From: an uncultured Roseicyclus sp.
GTDB taxonomy: Bacteria > Pseudomonadota > Alphaproteobacteria > Rhodobacterales > Rhodobacteraceae
DNA: 64,000 bases
Assembly: GCA_937139335.1 (NCBI GenBank)
Contig: CAKZPN010000038.1
Coordinates: 50,492 to 114,491 of the forward strand
Direction: 5' to 3'
The notes beneath the pieces are model-generated. The model searched no databases, was not told the origin of the DNA, and saw only the letters and a list, made by a program, of their open reading frames with translations. The position numbers were made by a program, and so were the translations under genes. Shown in pieces: positions 32,757 to 40,927 of the stretch (its first letter is position 1; every line of letters begins with the position of its first letter).

Positions 32757-34334
32757 ATGAGCATGACACGGCGCGAACTGCTGACGGCGGTCGGGATGAC
32801 CGCAGGTTCGGCAGCGATGTATCACGCGATGGCCACCTTGGGCCACGCGCAGGAATCCACCTACCAGGGGCGGATCGAGCTGGAGGGCGAACCGAACGGA
32901 CGACGCGTGCTTGTCCTCGGTGCAGGGCTGGCCGGCATGACCGCGGCGCTGGAACTGCGCAACGCAGGCTACGAGGTCCAGGTTCTCGAATATCGCGAGA
33001 AGGCCGGGGGCCGCTGCTGGACCCTGCGCGGCGGCGACGACTACACCGACATCGCCGGCGTCACGCAGACCGTGGAATTCGAGGATGGCAATTACATCAA
33101 CCCCGGCCCTTGGCGCATTCCCTACAACCACCATGCCATTCTCGACTATTGCAAGCGGCTGGGCGTGCGGCTGGAGCCATTCATCCAGAAGAACCACAAC
33201 GCCTACCTGCACCGCAGCGATGCGTTCGGCGGCACGCCGCAGCGGTTCCGGCACATCGCGACCGACTATCGCGGTCACGTCGCCGAGTTGCTGGCCAAGG
33301 CCACCGACCAGGGCATGCTCGACGCCGAGGTGACGGAGGCGGACCGGGACCTGCTGGTGGACTCGCTGCGCGAATACGGCGTGCTGACCGAGGACAACGC
33401 CTATGTCGCCAGCGAAGCGACCAGCGACTATCGCGGTTACGCGCGTGACCCCGGCGGCGGTCGCGATGCCGCGCCCACGCCCTCCGAACCGCTTTCGCTG
33501 AACGAGATCCTGCAATCCGAGCTGTGGCGCTGGATCAGCGATGCCGAAAGCATTCATCACCAGAACACGATCTTCCAGCCGGTCGGCGGCATGGACATGA
33601 TCGCGCAGGCCTTCGAGCGCGAGGTTGGCGACCTGATCACCTACAACGCCAAGGTGATCTCGATGCTTCAGGACGACGCCGGCGTCACCGTCCGCTACGA
33701 GGACAGCCGCAGCGGCGGCGAGCCGGTGGACGTGACCGGCGACTGGTGCGTCTGCACCATCCCGTTCTCGATCCTCGGCCAGATGGAACACAACCTGCCG
33801 AGCGACAAGGCACGGGTGGTCGACACGATGTACTACGAGGGGTCGGTCAAGTTCGGCCTCGAGTTCAACCGCCGCTTCTGGGAAGAGGACGAGGACATCT
33901 ACGGTGGCATCACCTACACCGACCTGCCCATCTCGCTCATCAGCTATCCGTCGGCGGACTACCTGAGCGGCGGCAAGGGCGTTCTGCTGGGTGGCTATGT
34001 CTGGGGCGCGAACGCCTACCAGTTCAACGCGATGGCGCCCGAAGACGCGGTGCGCTGGGCCGTCGAATACGGCTCGCGCATCCACGCCCAGTATCCCGAG
34101 GAATTCTCCAGCGGCGTCTGCGTCAGCTGGCACCGGGTGCCCTGGGTGCTCGGCTGCTACGGCATCTGGGAGGACAAGGCGCGCGACTACGCGGCCACCG
34201 TCCAGATGGGACCGGACGAGCGCATCGTGCTGGCCGGCGAGCACCTGTCCTACCTGCCCGCCTGGCAGGAAGGCGCAATCCTGTCGGCACTCGACGCCAT
34301 CCAGCAACTTCACGACCACGCGACGAACGGCTGA
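32757..34334 (+). CDS. Exported flavin monoamine oxidase family protein
   Basis: The protein has 525 residues. The N-terminus MSMTRRELLTAVGMTAGSAAM is a twin-arginine-type signal ending near AHAQ, so the folded FAD protein would be exported. The FAD-binding motif VLVLGAGLAGMTAALEL starts at about residue 50, followed by VLEYREKAGGRCWTLR (the GGR motif of amine oxidases). Near the C-terminus is RIVLAGEHLSYLPAWQEGAILSAL, the second FAD contact. The family oxidises amines or L-amino acids to imines. A cytochrome c gene and a RidA gene follow in the same operon, suggesting cytochrome-linked dehydrogenase activity with imine hydrolysis. The amine is unknown. Confidence 0.85.
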   Translation: MSMTRRELLTAVGMTAGSAAMYHAMATLGHAQESTYQGRIELEGEPNGRRVLVLGAGLAGMTAALELRNAGYEVQVLEYREKAGGRCWTLRGGDDYTDIAGVTQTVEFEDGNYINPGPWRIPYNHHAILDYCKRLGVRLEPFIQKNHNAYLHRSDAFGGTPQRFRHIATDYRGHVAELLAKATDQGMLDAEVTEADRDLLVDSLREYGVLTEDNAYVASEATSDYRGYARDPGGGRDAAPTPSEPLSLNEILQSELWRWISDAESIHHQNTIFQPVGGMDMIAQAFEREVGDLITYNAKVISMLQDDAGVTVRYEDSRSGGEPVDVTGDWCVCTIPFSILGQMEHNLPSDKARVVDTMYYEGSVKFGLEFNRRFWEEDEDIYGGITYTDLPISLISYPSADYLSGGKGVLLGGYVWGANAYQFNAMAPEDAVRWAVEYGSRIHAQYPEEFSSGVCVSWHRVPWVLGCYGIWEDKARDYAATVQMGPDERIVLAGEHLSYLPAWQEGAILSALDAIQQLHDHATNG

Positions 34335-34345
34335 GGAGACCGGAC

Positions 34346-34828
34346 ATGAAAACGCTCACGACAGCACTTTCGACGATCGCCCCGCTGATCCTCGCGGCCG
34401 TTGCGGCCCAGGCGCAGGAGGCCCAGGCGCCGACGGCGGCGGGGGAGACCGCCCAGACCTCGGAGTTCCGCACCTTCGATCCGACCGAGGCGGAATGGGA
34501 GATCTTCCGCTCCTCGGGTGAAATCACCCACGAGGGCGGAGAGGCGGTCTACAACGCCACCTGCGCCGGCTGCCACAGGCCGGACGGGGAAGGCGCTGTC
34601 GGCGCGGGCGTCTACCCGGCCCTGGCCGATAACGAACTGCTGGCCGCCCCATCGTATCCGATCTACCTGATCCTCGAGGGGCAGCGCGCGATGCCGCCGC
34701 TCGGCGGGTTCCTGGACGATCAACAGATCGCCGACGTGGTGAACTACATCCGGTCGAGCTTCGGCAACGAGTTCGTCGAGGAGTTCGGCGCGGCCACGGC
34801 GGAGCAGGTCGCGGAGACGCGCCAATGA
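34346..34828 (+). CDS. Periplasmic class I cytochrome c
   Basis: The protein has 160 residues with a Sec signal peptide ending at about residue 24 (AAVAAQAQ). The single heme site is CAGCH (C73, C76, H77) and a likely distal methionine is M116 in RAMPPLGG, followed by DQQIADVVNYIRSSFGN, the usual C-terminal helix. It lies 11 bp after the amine oxidase and overlaps the RidA gene by 4 bp. The natural inference is that it takes electrons from the exported flavoprotein and passes them to the respiratory chain. Confidence 0.9.
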   Translation: MKTLTTALSTIAPLILAAVAAQAQEAQAPTAAGETAQTSEFRTFDPTEAEWEIFRSSGEITHEGGEAVYNATCAGCHRPDGEGAVGAGVYPALADNELLAAPSYPIYLILEGQRAMPPLGGFLDDQQIADVVNYIRSSFGNEFVEEFGAATAEQVAETRQ

Positions 34829-35337
34829 TCCGGCACGTCGTCACCCGCGCCGCCGCGGCCCTGGCGCTCGCGGCGGTCGCGGGGGCTGCCCAGGGGCAGG
34901 AGGTCGTGCGCCACGCCATTCCCGGCTCGACCTTCCCGATCGCGCGCGCCGTCGAGATCCCGGCCGGCGCCACGATCGTCCACCTGAGCGGCGCCGTTCC
35001 CTCTGTGACGGACGAGACCGCCGAGGAGGGTTCGCGGGCGGCTTTTGGCGACACCGAGGCGCAGACCATATCGGTCCTCCAGTCAATCCAGGGAACGCTG
35101 ACCGATCTCGGGCTCGAGATCGGCGATGTCTACCGGATGCAGGTGTTCCTGGTTGCGCCGGACGGGGCGGCTGGCATGGACTTTGCCGGGTTCATGGAGG
35201 GCTACACTACGTTCTTCGGTACCGAGGCGCAGCCGTCGCTGCCGGTGCGCTCGGTGGTGGAGGTCGAAGGCCTCGCCAACCCGGCCTGGCTGGTCGAGAT
35301 CGAAGTATCGGCGGTGCGGTCGCCCGTGAGCGACTGA
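34825..35337 (+). CDS. Exported RidA (YjgF/YER057c) family imine/enamine deaminase
   Basis: The protein has 170 residues with a signal peptide (VTRAAAALALAAVAGAAQGQ), unlike most RidA proteins, which are cytoplasmic and about 130 residues. Family features are the long helix EAQTISVLQSIQGTLTDLGLEIGDVYRMQVFL and the segment LPVRSVVEVEGLANPAWLVEIEVSAV, with the conserved arginine and final glutamate. RidA hydrolyses reactive imines or enamines. Coupling by ATGA overlap with cytochrome c and the amine oxidase suggests that it hydrolyses the imine product in the periplasm. Confidence 0.85.
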   Translation: MIRHVVTRAAAALALAAVAGAAQGQEVVRHAIPGSTFPIARAVEIPAGATIVHLSGAVPSVTDETAEEGSRAAFGDTEAQTISVLQSIQGTLTDLGLEIGDVYRMQVFLVAPDGAAGMDFAGFMEGYTTFFGTEAQPSLPVRSVVEVEGLANPAWLVEIEVSAVRSPVSD

Positions 35338-35346
35338 CGCGGTCAG

Positions 35347-35844
35347 TCAATCCTGCGGCACCGGTGGCCGCCGCAGCAGCGCCCAGCCGGCGACCAGCAT
35401 CAGGGCACCCCAGACGAGGAAACCGATGTCCCAGTAGATCCACTGGTCCCTCGGCACGGTCTCGTTCACGTGATGCAGGCCGAGGATCTGGTGGTTCACG
35501 ATGCCTTCGACCAGGTTGAACGCGCCGAACCCCACCAGCAGGCTGCCGACGAAGCGCGGTGTCGACCATTGCACGTGCACCCGCCGCGCCGAGCGCCAGA
35601 GCAGGGCCAGCCCGATGAGGACGAAGATGTAGGTCGCGGCATGGAACAGCCCGTCGAAGAAGGTGTTCCACTGCAACCCCTCGACCGTATGCGCGGAATG
35701 TCCCGCGCTCGACGCCATGTGATGCCACTGCAGGATCTGGTGCAGCACGATGCCGTCGAAGAAGCCGCCGATGCCCAGCCCGAAGAAGATGCCGGCGGAT
35801 GTGGGGAAGCCGGGCCGGGGCGCCCCGGCGGAATGGGTCGGCAT
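35347..35844 (-). CDS. DUF2243 family integral membrane protein
   Basis: The protein has 165 residues from the ATG at 35842-35844, which is preceded by GAGGAGATCC; a longer frame reaches back to 36060 across the divergent promoters and is not supported. Four hydrophobic helices are evident. Repeated histidine motifs, DGIVLHQILQWHHM and NHQILGLHHV, characterise the DUF2243 family, whose function is not known. The gene converges with the RidA gene and is transcribed divergently from the ferritin-like gene, each with its own GGAAC-type element. Confidence 0.82.
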   Translation of the reverse strand: MPTHSAGAPRPGFPTSAGIFFGLGIGGFFDGIVLHQILQWHHMASSAGHSAHTVEGLQWNTFFDGLFHAATYIFVLIGLALLWRSARRVHVQWSTPRFVGSLLVGFGAFNLVEGIVNHQILGLHHVNETVPRDQWIYWDIGFLVWGALMLVAGWALLRRPPVPQD

Positions 35845-35911
35845 GACGGATCTCCTCGGTGTTGCGGGCGCGCGGCCCGAAATGGCCGGGAACGCTGTTG
35901 AGTGACCCCAG

Positions 35912-35936
35912 AACAAGGCGCGCCCGGCAAGGTTCC
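35912..35936 (-). promoter_or_regulatory. GGAAC-N16-TGTT promoter-like element (minus strand)
   Basis: On the minus strand GGAAC (35936-35932) and TGTT (35915-35912) are separated by 16 bases, 68 bp upstream of the DUF2243 start at 35844. Its partner element for the opposite direction begins 50 bp away. Confidence 0.5.
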
Positions 35937-35985
35937 CGCTGGTCGGCACGGTTTCGGGCGGTCGCTTGAGCTTGGCGGAAGGCCG

Positions 35986-36010
35986 GGAACAATTGCCCCG
36001 CGCGCAGGTT
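35986..36010 (+). promoter_or_regulatory. GGAAC-N16-GGTT promoter-like element (plus strand)
   Basis: GGAAC at 35986-35990 and GGTT at 36007-36010 with a 16-base spacer lie 70 bp upstream of the ferritin-like gene at 36081. With the minus-strand copy at 35912-35936 it forms a back-to-back promoter pair. Confidence 0.5.
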
Positions 36011-36080
36011 TCAAACCGCGACCCCGGCGCCGGGCCTTGGTTCCGTGCGTCCCGTCTCACCAGCCAGAGAGGAAGATCCC

Positions 36081-36530
36081 ATGGCCACCACAGTCGGAAG
36101 CGAAAGCACCTTCGAAGACCTCGTCAGAAACCTGATCCGTCTCGAGCACGATGCCATCGCGGCCTATGAAAGTTCGGTCGCGCGCCTGTCGGATAGCGCC
36201 TTCAGCGGCCAGGTGGAGGCATTCCGCCAGGACCATCTGCAACATCTCGACGTCTTGCAGGACATGGCGCGCGCGGGCGGCTTCGATGTGCCGGCCGAGG
36301 GCGACATGAAACAGCTGCTGACCACCGGCAAGATCGCCCTGGCCGACCTGATGGGCGACAAGGCCATCTTGAAGGCGATGAAGACAAACGAGGATGATAC
36401 CGTGACCGCCTATGAACGCGCCTCGACCCATGCCGACGCCCGGCCGGAATCGAAGGCTTTCTTCGACAAGGCGCTGGCAGACGAGCGGCGGCACCGGGAG
36501 TGGATGGAGCAGACGGCCGCCGCGCTCTAG
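36081..36530 (+). CDS. Ferritin-like four-helix protein (DUF2383/PA2169-like)
   Basis: The protein has 149 residues from ATG 36081 (AGAGGAAG 7 bases upstream). It is all-helical, with carboxylate/histidine repeats at the expected helix positions: LIRLEHDAIAAYE, FRQDHLQHLDVL, NEDDTVTAYERA and DERRHREWME, a possible di-iron arrangement. This fits the ferritin-like DUF2383/PA2169 group, often stress-induced; the function is not established. It is followed 20 bp later by a channel-like gene, probably the same transcript. Confidence 0.8.
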   Translation: MATTVGSESTFEDLVRNLIRLEHDAIAAYESSVARLSDSAFSGQVEAFRQDHLQHLDVLQDMARAGGFDVPAEGDMKQLLTTGKIALADLMGDKAILKAMKTNEDDTVTAYERASTHADARPESKAFFDKALADERRHREWMEQTAAAL

Positions 36531-36550
36531 GCGATGCGGAGGCTCGCGCC

Positions 36551-36973
36551 ATGGCGCTTCTGATCGGCTTCGCGCTCGTCGCGCTGCTGGGGGCGGGGCA
36601 CCACTTCGCTCTCGTCAGCCTGCGCCACGTCACCTTGCGCGCGGACGCCCGCGCGCGACCATATCAGTCCATCATCCCGGTTTTCGTCGGTCTCGTCGCG
36701 ATCCACCTGACCGAGATCCTGGCCTTCGCCGCCGCCTATGCCGTCCTGCTGTCCTGGCACTGGACCGGTGCCCTGGACGGGTCGGACGGCGGCTGGCACG
36801 ACCTCGTCTATTTCTCGGGCATCAACTTCACCACGCTGGGCCATACCCGGATCGAGCCTGAGGGGCCGATCCGGCTGATCAGCATGATGCAGTCGCTGGG
36901 CGGTTTCATGATCCTCACCTGGTCGGCCACCTTCATCTACACGGTCTGGAAACGCGCGCTCGAAGAACGCTAG
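36551..36973 (+). CDS. Two-helix ion channel family protein (potassium channel-like)
   Basis: The protein has 140 residues from ATG 36551; a longer in-frame start at 36500 lies inside the previous gene and is not preferred. Three hydrophobic segments are visible. Between the last two, VYFSGINFTTLGHTRIEP occupies the place of a pore helix and filter (ordinary potassium filters read TTxGYGD). The degenerate filter leaves ion selectivity uncertain, though it belongs to the Ion_trans_2-like group. It is probably co-transcribed with the ferritin-like gene and converges with the TRAP permease gene 8 bp away. Confidence 0.7.
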   Translation: MALLIGFALVALLGAGHHFALVSLRHVTLRADARARPYQSIIPVFVGLVAIHLTEILAFAAAYAVLLSWHWTGALDGSDGGWHDLVYFSGINFTTLGHTRIEPEGPIRLISMMQSLGGFMILTWSATFIYTVWKRALEER

Positions 36974-36981
36974 GCGCGCGC

Positions 36982-38295
36982 TTAGAGCCGCGCCAGCCAG
37001 GTCGCGATCGAGGGAAAGACCGCGATCACGATCAGCGACAGGATCATCGTCAGCACGAAGGGAAACGCCCCGCGAAAGATCGCGCCGACGGGCAGGTCGG
37101 GATCGTTGATCGCCGAGCGGATGGTGTAGACCGACAGGCCGAAGGGCGGGGTCAGCAGCCCGATCTCGACGGCGATGACGGACATCACCCCGAACCAGAT
37201 CATGTCGAACTCCGCCGCCTCGGCGATCGGGATCGCGATGGGCAGCAGGATCAGCATGATCGAGATGGAATCGATCAGGCACCCGAGCGCGATGACCAGC
37301 GCGAGGTACAGAATGATGAAGCCCCAGGGTCCGACCGGCCCAGACAGCACGATGTCGGCCAGGTGCGTGGGCAGGCCCGACAGCGCCAGCATCCGCGAAA
37401 AGAAGGTGGCGGCCATGATGAGAAACAGGACCGACACGGTGATCTGCCCGCTTTCGACCAGGATGCCCCAGAAGCTGCGGCGGTCGAGCGAGCGCCGGCC
37501 GAGCGCGATGACAAGCGCACCGAGCGCGCCCACCGCCCCCGCCTCGGTCGGATTCAGGAAACCCGCGTAGAGCCCGCCCAGCACCAGCACGATCAGCGAC
37601 AGGATCGGCACCGCCTTGCGCACCACCTGCAGCGTCGAGATCTCCTCGAAGGGCGCGGCGTCATGCTGGCTGTCGAACACCATGGCGGGCCGCAGCCTGG
37701 CCATCGCCACGATGGCGACGGAGAACATGCCGGCCAGCAGCAGCCCCGGACCGACACCGGCAAGGAACATGCGGCCCACGGATTCCTCTGCAAGCACGGC
37801 GTAGACGATCATCAGGAGCGAGGGCGGGATCAGCATGCCGAGAACCGAGCTGCCCGCGACGACGCCGGTGGAGAAGCTCTTGGAATAGCCGTGGCGCGTC
37901 ATCTCGGGCACCGCGACGCGCGAGAACACCGTCGCCGAGGCGATGGAGATGCCGGTGATCGAGGCGAAGACCGCGTTGGCGAAGACCGTCGCGACGCCAA
38001 GGCCGGCGGTGAGACGCCGGAGCAAGCGCTGGAACACGTCGAACGTGTCCTTTCCGACGCCCGAGACTGTGACTAGCAACCCCATCAGCACGAAGAGCGG
38101 CACCACCGCGAAAAGGTACTGCCGCAGGCTGTCGTTTGCGACGGCGCCCGCCATGCGGATCGCCACGCCCTCGTTGCGGATAAGGGCGACCCCGCCGAAG
38201 CTGACCACCAGCATGGCGACGCCGATGGGCATGCCGAGGTAGATCAGCACCAGCAGGATGACGATGGCGAGGATGCCGATCTCGATGCCGGTCAT
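36982..38295 (-). CDS. TRAP transporter large permease (DctM)
   Basis: The protein has 437 residues from the ATG at 38293-38295, overlapping the small permease stop by 4 bp; the frame extends further upstream but only as a shadow of that gene. Twelve or more hydrophobic helices are visible with DctM motifs MPIGVAMLVVSFGGV, ASITGISIASATVFSRVAVPEM, GSSVLGMLIPPSLLMIVYAV, NPTEAGAVGALGALVIAL and TPPFGLSVYTI. It is the ion-coupled permease of a three-gene TRAP system at the end of a seven-gene catabolic operon, so it probably imports that pathway's substrate. Confidence 0.95.
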   Translation of the reverse strand: MTGIEIGILAIVILLVLIYLGMPIGVAMLVVSFGGVALIRNEGVAIRMAGAVANDSLRQYLFAVVPLFVLMGLLVTVSGVGKDTFDVFQRLLRRLTAGLGVATVFANAVFASITGISIASATVFSRVAVPEMTRHGYSKSFSTGVVAGSSVLGMLIPPSLLMIVYAVLAEESVGRMFLAGVGPGLLLAGMFSVAIVAMARLRPAMVFDSQHDAAPFEEISTLQVVRKAVPILSLIVLVLGGLYAGFLNPTEAGAVGALGALVIALGRRSLDRRSFWGILVESGQITVSVLFLIMAATFFSRMLALSGLPTHLADIVLSGPVGPWGFIILYLALVIALGCLIDSISIMLILLPIAIPIAEAAEFDMIWFGVMSVIAVEIGLLTPPFGLSVYTIRSAINDPDLPVGAIFRGAFPFVLTMILSLIVIAVFPSIATWLARL

Positions 38296-38867
38296 TTCGC
38301 GGTGCCTTTGCCGGAGGCCCGGCGGAGCGCGCCCAGCACCTGGATCATGCATTGCACCGCCGCGACCGAGATGCCGAGCAGGATGAGCGCCCGGAACGGC
38401 CAGGTCGGCAGCGTCGCGATGCCGGTCACCCCGATGTATTCGCCGCGGCTGAAGTCCCGTTCCAGCACGGTGACCGTCGACCAGGCGATGACCCCCAGCG
38501 CCGCCGCCGCCGTCAGGTCGAAGACGGCCATGAGCAGCGCCGCGCCGCGCGGGGATCGCCGCTTGAAGGCGTCGAGAAACAGGTCCGTGCGCGCAAGCCG
38601 ATCGTGGCGGATGGTGGTGGCAAGCTGCAGGTAGACGATCATCACCAGCGTTAGCGCGCCCGCCTCGGAGATCATCGGTAGCGAGCCACCGGTGAAGTTC
38701 CGCGCCACCACGTCGGCGCAGATGATGATCATGAGCACGCCGATCAGAACGGTGCCGAGCGCACCGAGCCCATCGACCAGCAGGTTCCATGCTGCCGCGA
38801 CCGGGCCAGTGCCGGTCCGACGCGCCATGTCAGGCGCATCGGGGTCTTGTTGCGGGGTCTGGCTCAT
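38292..38867 (-). CDS. TRAP transporter small permease (DctQ)
   Basis: The protein has 191 residues with four predicted membrane helices, including LVDGLGALGTVLIGVLMIIICADVVARNF in the first (a typical DctQ opening) and ALILLGISVAAVQCMIQVLGAL at the end. The N-terminal 20 residues are polar. It lies between the binding-protein gene (21-bp gap) and the large permease gene (ATGA overlap), the normal DctP-DctQ-DctM order. Confidence 0.92.
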   Translation of the reverse strand: MSQTPQQDPDAPDMARRTGTGPVAAAWNLLVDGLGALGTVLIGVLMIIICADVVARNFTGGSLPMISEAGALTLVMIVYLQLATTIRHDRLARTDLFLDAFKRRSPRGAALLMAVFDLTAAAALGVIAWSTVTVLERDFSRGEYIGVTGIATLPTWPFRALILLGISVAAVQCMIQVLGALRRASGKGTAK

Positions 38868-38888
38868 CCGGGCGCCTCGACGCGCGGC

Positions 38889-39965
38889 TCAGTTCATGCC
38901 GCCGCCGTCCCAGTCGCGCAGCGGCTCTTCACCGGCCGCCCGCAACCCGTCCATGTAGGCCGCGAGGAACTCCGCCGCGCCCTCGCCGTTGGCCGCGACC
39001 CATTCGCCCGCAAGGTCGGGCAGGCCGGTGACCCAGGCTTCGCGCTCGGCGTCGGGCAGGGCGGTGATCGTCACCGGTGTGCTCTGGGTCGCGCCAAGTT
39101 CCACGATCCGGTTCAGCGCGAATTCCTGCCGGTCGACCAGGTCCTGCGCATGCGCCTCGGTGTAGTAGGCGCCGGCCTCGGTCAGGGCGGCCTGCACCGC
39201 GTCGGGCAGGGCATCCCAGCTATCCTGATTGATCGCGATGGCGCCCGAGAACGCCGTGCCCATGTTCACGCGGGTGACATGCGGCGCGACCTCGTAGATC
39301 CGGGCAGGCAGCACGCCAAGCGCCAGCGACAGCACGCCCTCGGACACACCGGTCTGGATGTCGGTGTAGTAGCTGGTGAGCGAGCCGTCGACCGCGTTCG
39401 CCCCAGTGCCGCGCAGCCAGTTGGCCAAGGCGCCGGGGGCCGAGATCTTCATGCCGTCGAGATCGGCGATGCCCGAAATCGGCTCGGCGGTGTAGATGTC
39501 ATAGCTGTCGGTGCCGGTCAGGCCGAGCACCACGAGGTTGTATTGCGACCACTCCTCGGCAAAGGCCTCGTTGGTTTGCAGCAGGTCCCACATCACGTCC
39601 AGCTGCACCGGGGGGTTGTTGGTGGAGAAGGGCGTGTAGCTCGACACCTGGCTCAGCGGCAGTTGCCCGCCCTCCAGCAGTGAGAACACCCAGCCGATGT
39701 CGGTGATCCCGTCCTCGACCGAGTTCAGCGTGGCATTGGCGCGGTAGAGCTGTCCGCCAAAGGCTTCCTGCCAGTTGATCTGGTACTCGCCCGCTTCCGC
39801 CAGGATCTCGTCGGTGCGCGCCATGAAATGCGTCTGCATCATGCCGACCCAGGGGATCGTCGTCGGGTGGCTTGCGGCGATGGTGAGATCGATCGTTTCC
39901 TGCGCCGTTCCGGCGGCAGGCAGAACAAGGGTGCCCGCGAGCGCGAGGCCGATAAGCTGTTTCAT
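38889..39965 (-). CDS. TRAP transporter solute-binding protein (DctP family)
   Basis: The protein has 358 residues. Two in-frame ATGs lie 9 bp apart: at 39974 the GGGAGG site touches the codon, whereas at 39965 it is 9 bases away, so 39965 is chosen. The signal peptide KQLIGLALAGTLVLPAAGTAQ is cleaved before ETIDLTIAASHP. DctP features are GGQLPLSQVS, DLDGMKISAPG and the LALGVLPARIYEVA segment. It captures the substrate in the periplasm. The neighbouring pathway suggests an organic acid or aromatic compound, but the ligand is unknown. Confidence 0.93.
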   Translation of the reverse strand: MKQLIGLALAGTLVLPAAGTAQETIDLTIAASHPTTIPWVGMMQTHFMARTDEILAEAGEYQINWQEAFGGQLYRANATLNSVEDGITDIGWVFSLLEGGQLPLSQVSSYTPFSTNNPPVQLDVMWDLLQTNEAFAEEWSQYNLVVLGLTGTDSYDIYTAEPISGIADLDGMKISAPGALANWLRGTGANAVDGSLTSYYTDIQTGVSEGVLSLALGVLPARIYEVAPHVTRVNMGTAFSGAIAINQDSWDALPDAVQAALTEAGAYYTEAHAQDLVDRQEFALNRIVELGATQSTPVTITALPDAEREAWVTGLPDLAGEWVAANGEGAAEFLAAYMDGLRAAGEEPLRDWDGGGMN

Positions 39966-40043
39966 GGTGTCCATCCTCCCAGATGTTTGGTTCGGTCGTC
40001 TCCGCCCCCGCCGCCTCCTCCGCGGCCAGTGCGGCGCCTCGGG

Positions 40044-40889
40044 TCAGGTCGTCTCGTCGATCACGCCGTTCGACAAGGTTCCTATGTTGGTGATCTCGAC
40101 CTCGACGCCCATGCCGGGGGCGAGGAAAAGCTGCGGCTTGCGGTGGTTGCCGACGCCGCCAGGCGTGCCCGTCGCGATGACGTCGCCGGGGTTCAGCGTG
40201 GTGACGGTCGAGGCGTAGGCGATCAATTCGGGGATCGTGATCGCCATGTCGGAAATCGGCGTGTGCTGTTCGACATTGCCCGCGACGCGCGTCGTCATGG
40301 TCTGCGCGGTAATGTCGCCCACCTCGTCCGCGGTCACGATCCACGGCCCGAAGGCGCCGGAGCGCTCGAAGCTCTTGCCGGGCCAGAACTGTGTCGTGTG
40401 GTTCTGGAAGTCGCGGATCGAGCCGTCGTTGAAGCAGCTGTAGCCGAGGATGTGGTCCCAGACATCCGCCTCGGCGATGTGGCGGCCTGCCTTGCCGATG
40501 ACCACGGCCAACTCGCCCTCGTAGTCGAATTTCTGGCTGGCGGCGGGGCGCACCAACGGCGTGCCGTGGCCCACCAGCGAATCCGGGTAGCGGGTGAAGA
40601 TCGACGGTCTCTCGGGCTTGGCGCGCCCGGTCTCGAGGATATGCGCCATGTAGTTGAGGCCGATGCAAAGGATCTTGTCCGGGTTCGGGATCGGCGGCAG
40701 CAGAGTTACCTCGGCGAGCGGGATTGCCGCGCCGACGCCGGCCAGGTCGGCGACCTTGCCCGCCGTCAGCACCGCGCGCAGATCGGCGAACCGCTCGCCC
40801 ATCTCCGCGCCCGCGTCCCGCACCATTGTGCCGTCGGTGGTGCCGTAGGATGGGGTGCCGTCCGCCCGCAAGAAGGATACCAGCCGCAT
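40044..40889 (-). CDS. Fumarylacetoacetate hydrolase family protein
   Basis: The protein has 281 residues. It opens MRLVSFLRADGTPSYG, then carries the FAH signature KILCIGLNYMAHILETG, the metal-binding region DYEGELAVVIGKAGRHI (Glu/Glu/Asp ligands), GYSCFNDGSIRDFQ, and TGTPGGVGNHRKPQLFLAPG towards the end. Members hydrolyse or hydrate acylpyruvates and 2-oxo acids from aromatic ring cleavage. It sits between the TRAP genes and the flavin reductase in the catabolic operon, matching a role after ring opening. Confidence 0.9.
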   Translation of the reverse strand: MRLVSFLRADGTPSYGTTDGTMVRDAGAEMGERFADLRAVLTAGKVADLAGVGAAIPLAEVTLLPPIPNPDKILCIGLNYMAHILETGRAKPERPSIFTRYPDSLVGHGTPLVRPAASQKFDYEGELAVVIGKAGRHIAEADVWDHILGYSCFNDGSIRDFQNHTTQFWPGKSFERSGAFGPWIVTADEVGDITAQTMTTRVAGNVEQHTPISDMAITIPELIAYASTVTTLNPGDVIATGTPGGVGNHRKPQLFLAPGMGVEVEITNIGTLSNGVIDETT

Positions 40890-40927
40890 GATCTCTCCCG
40901 TCGTTCCGCCCGTCGGGCGATGTATTC

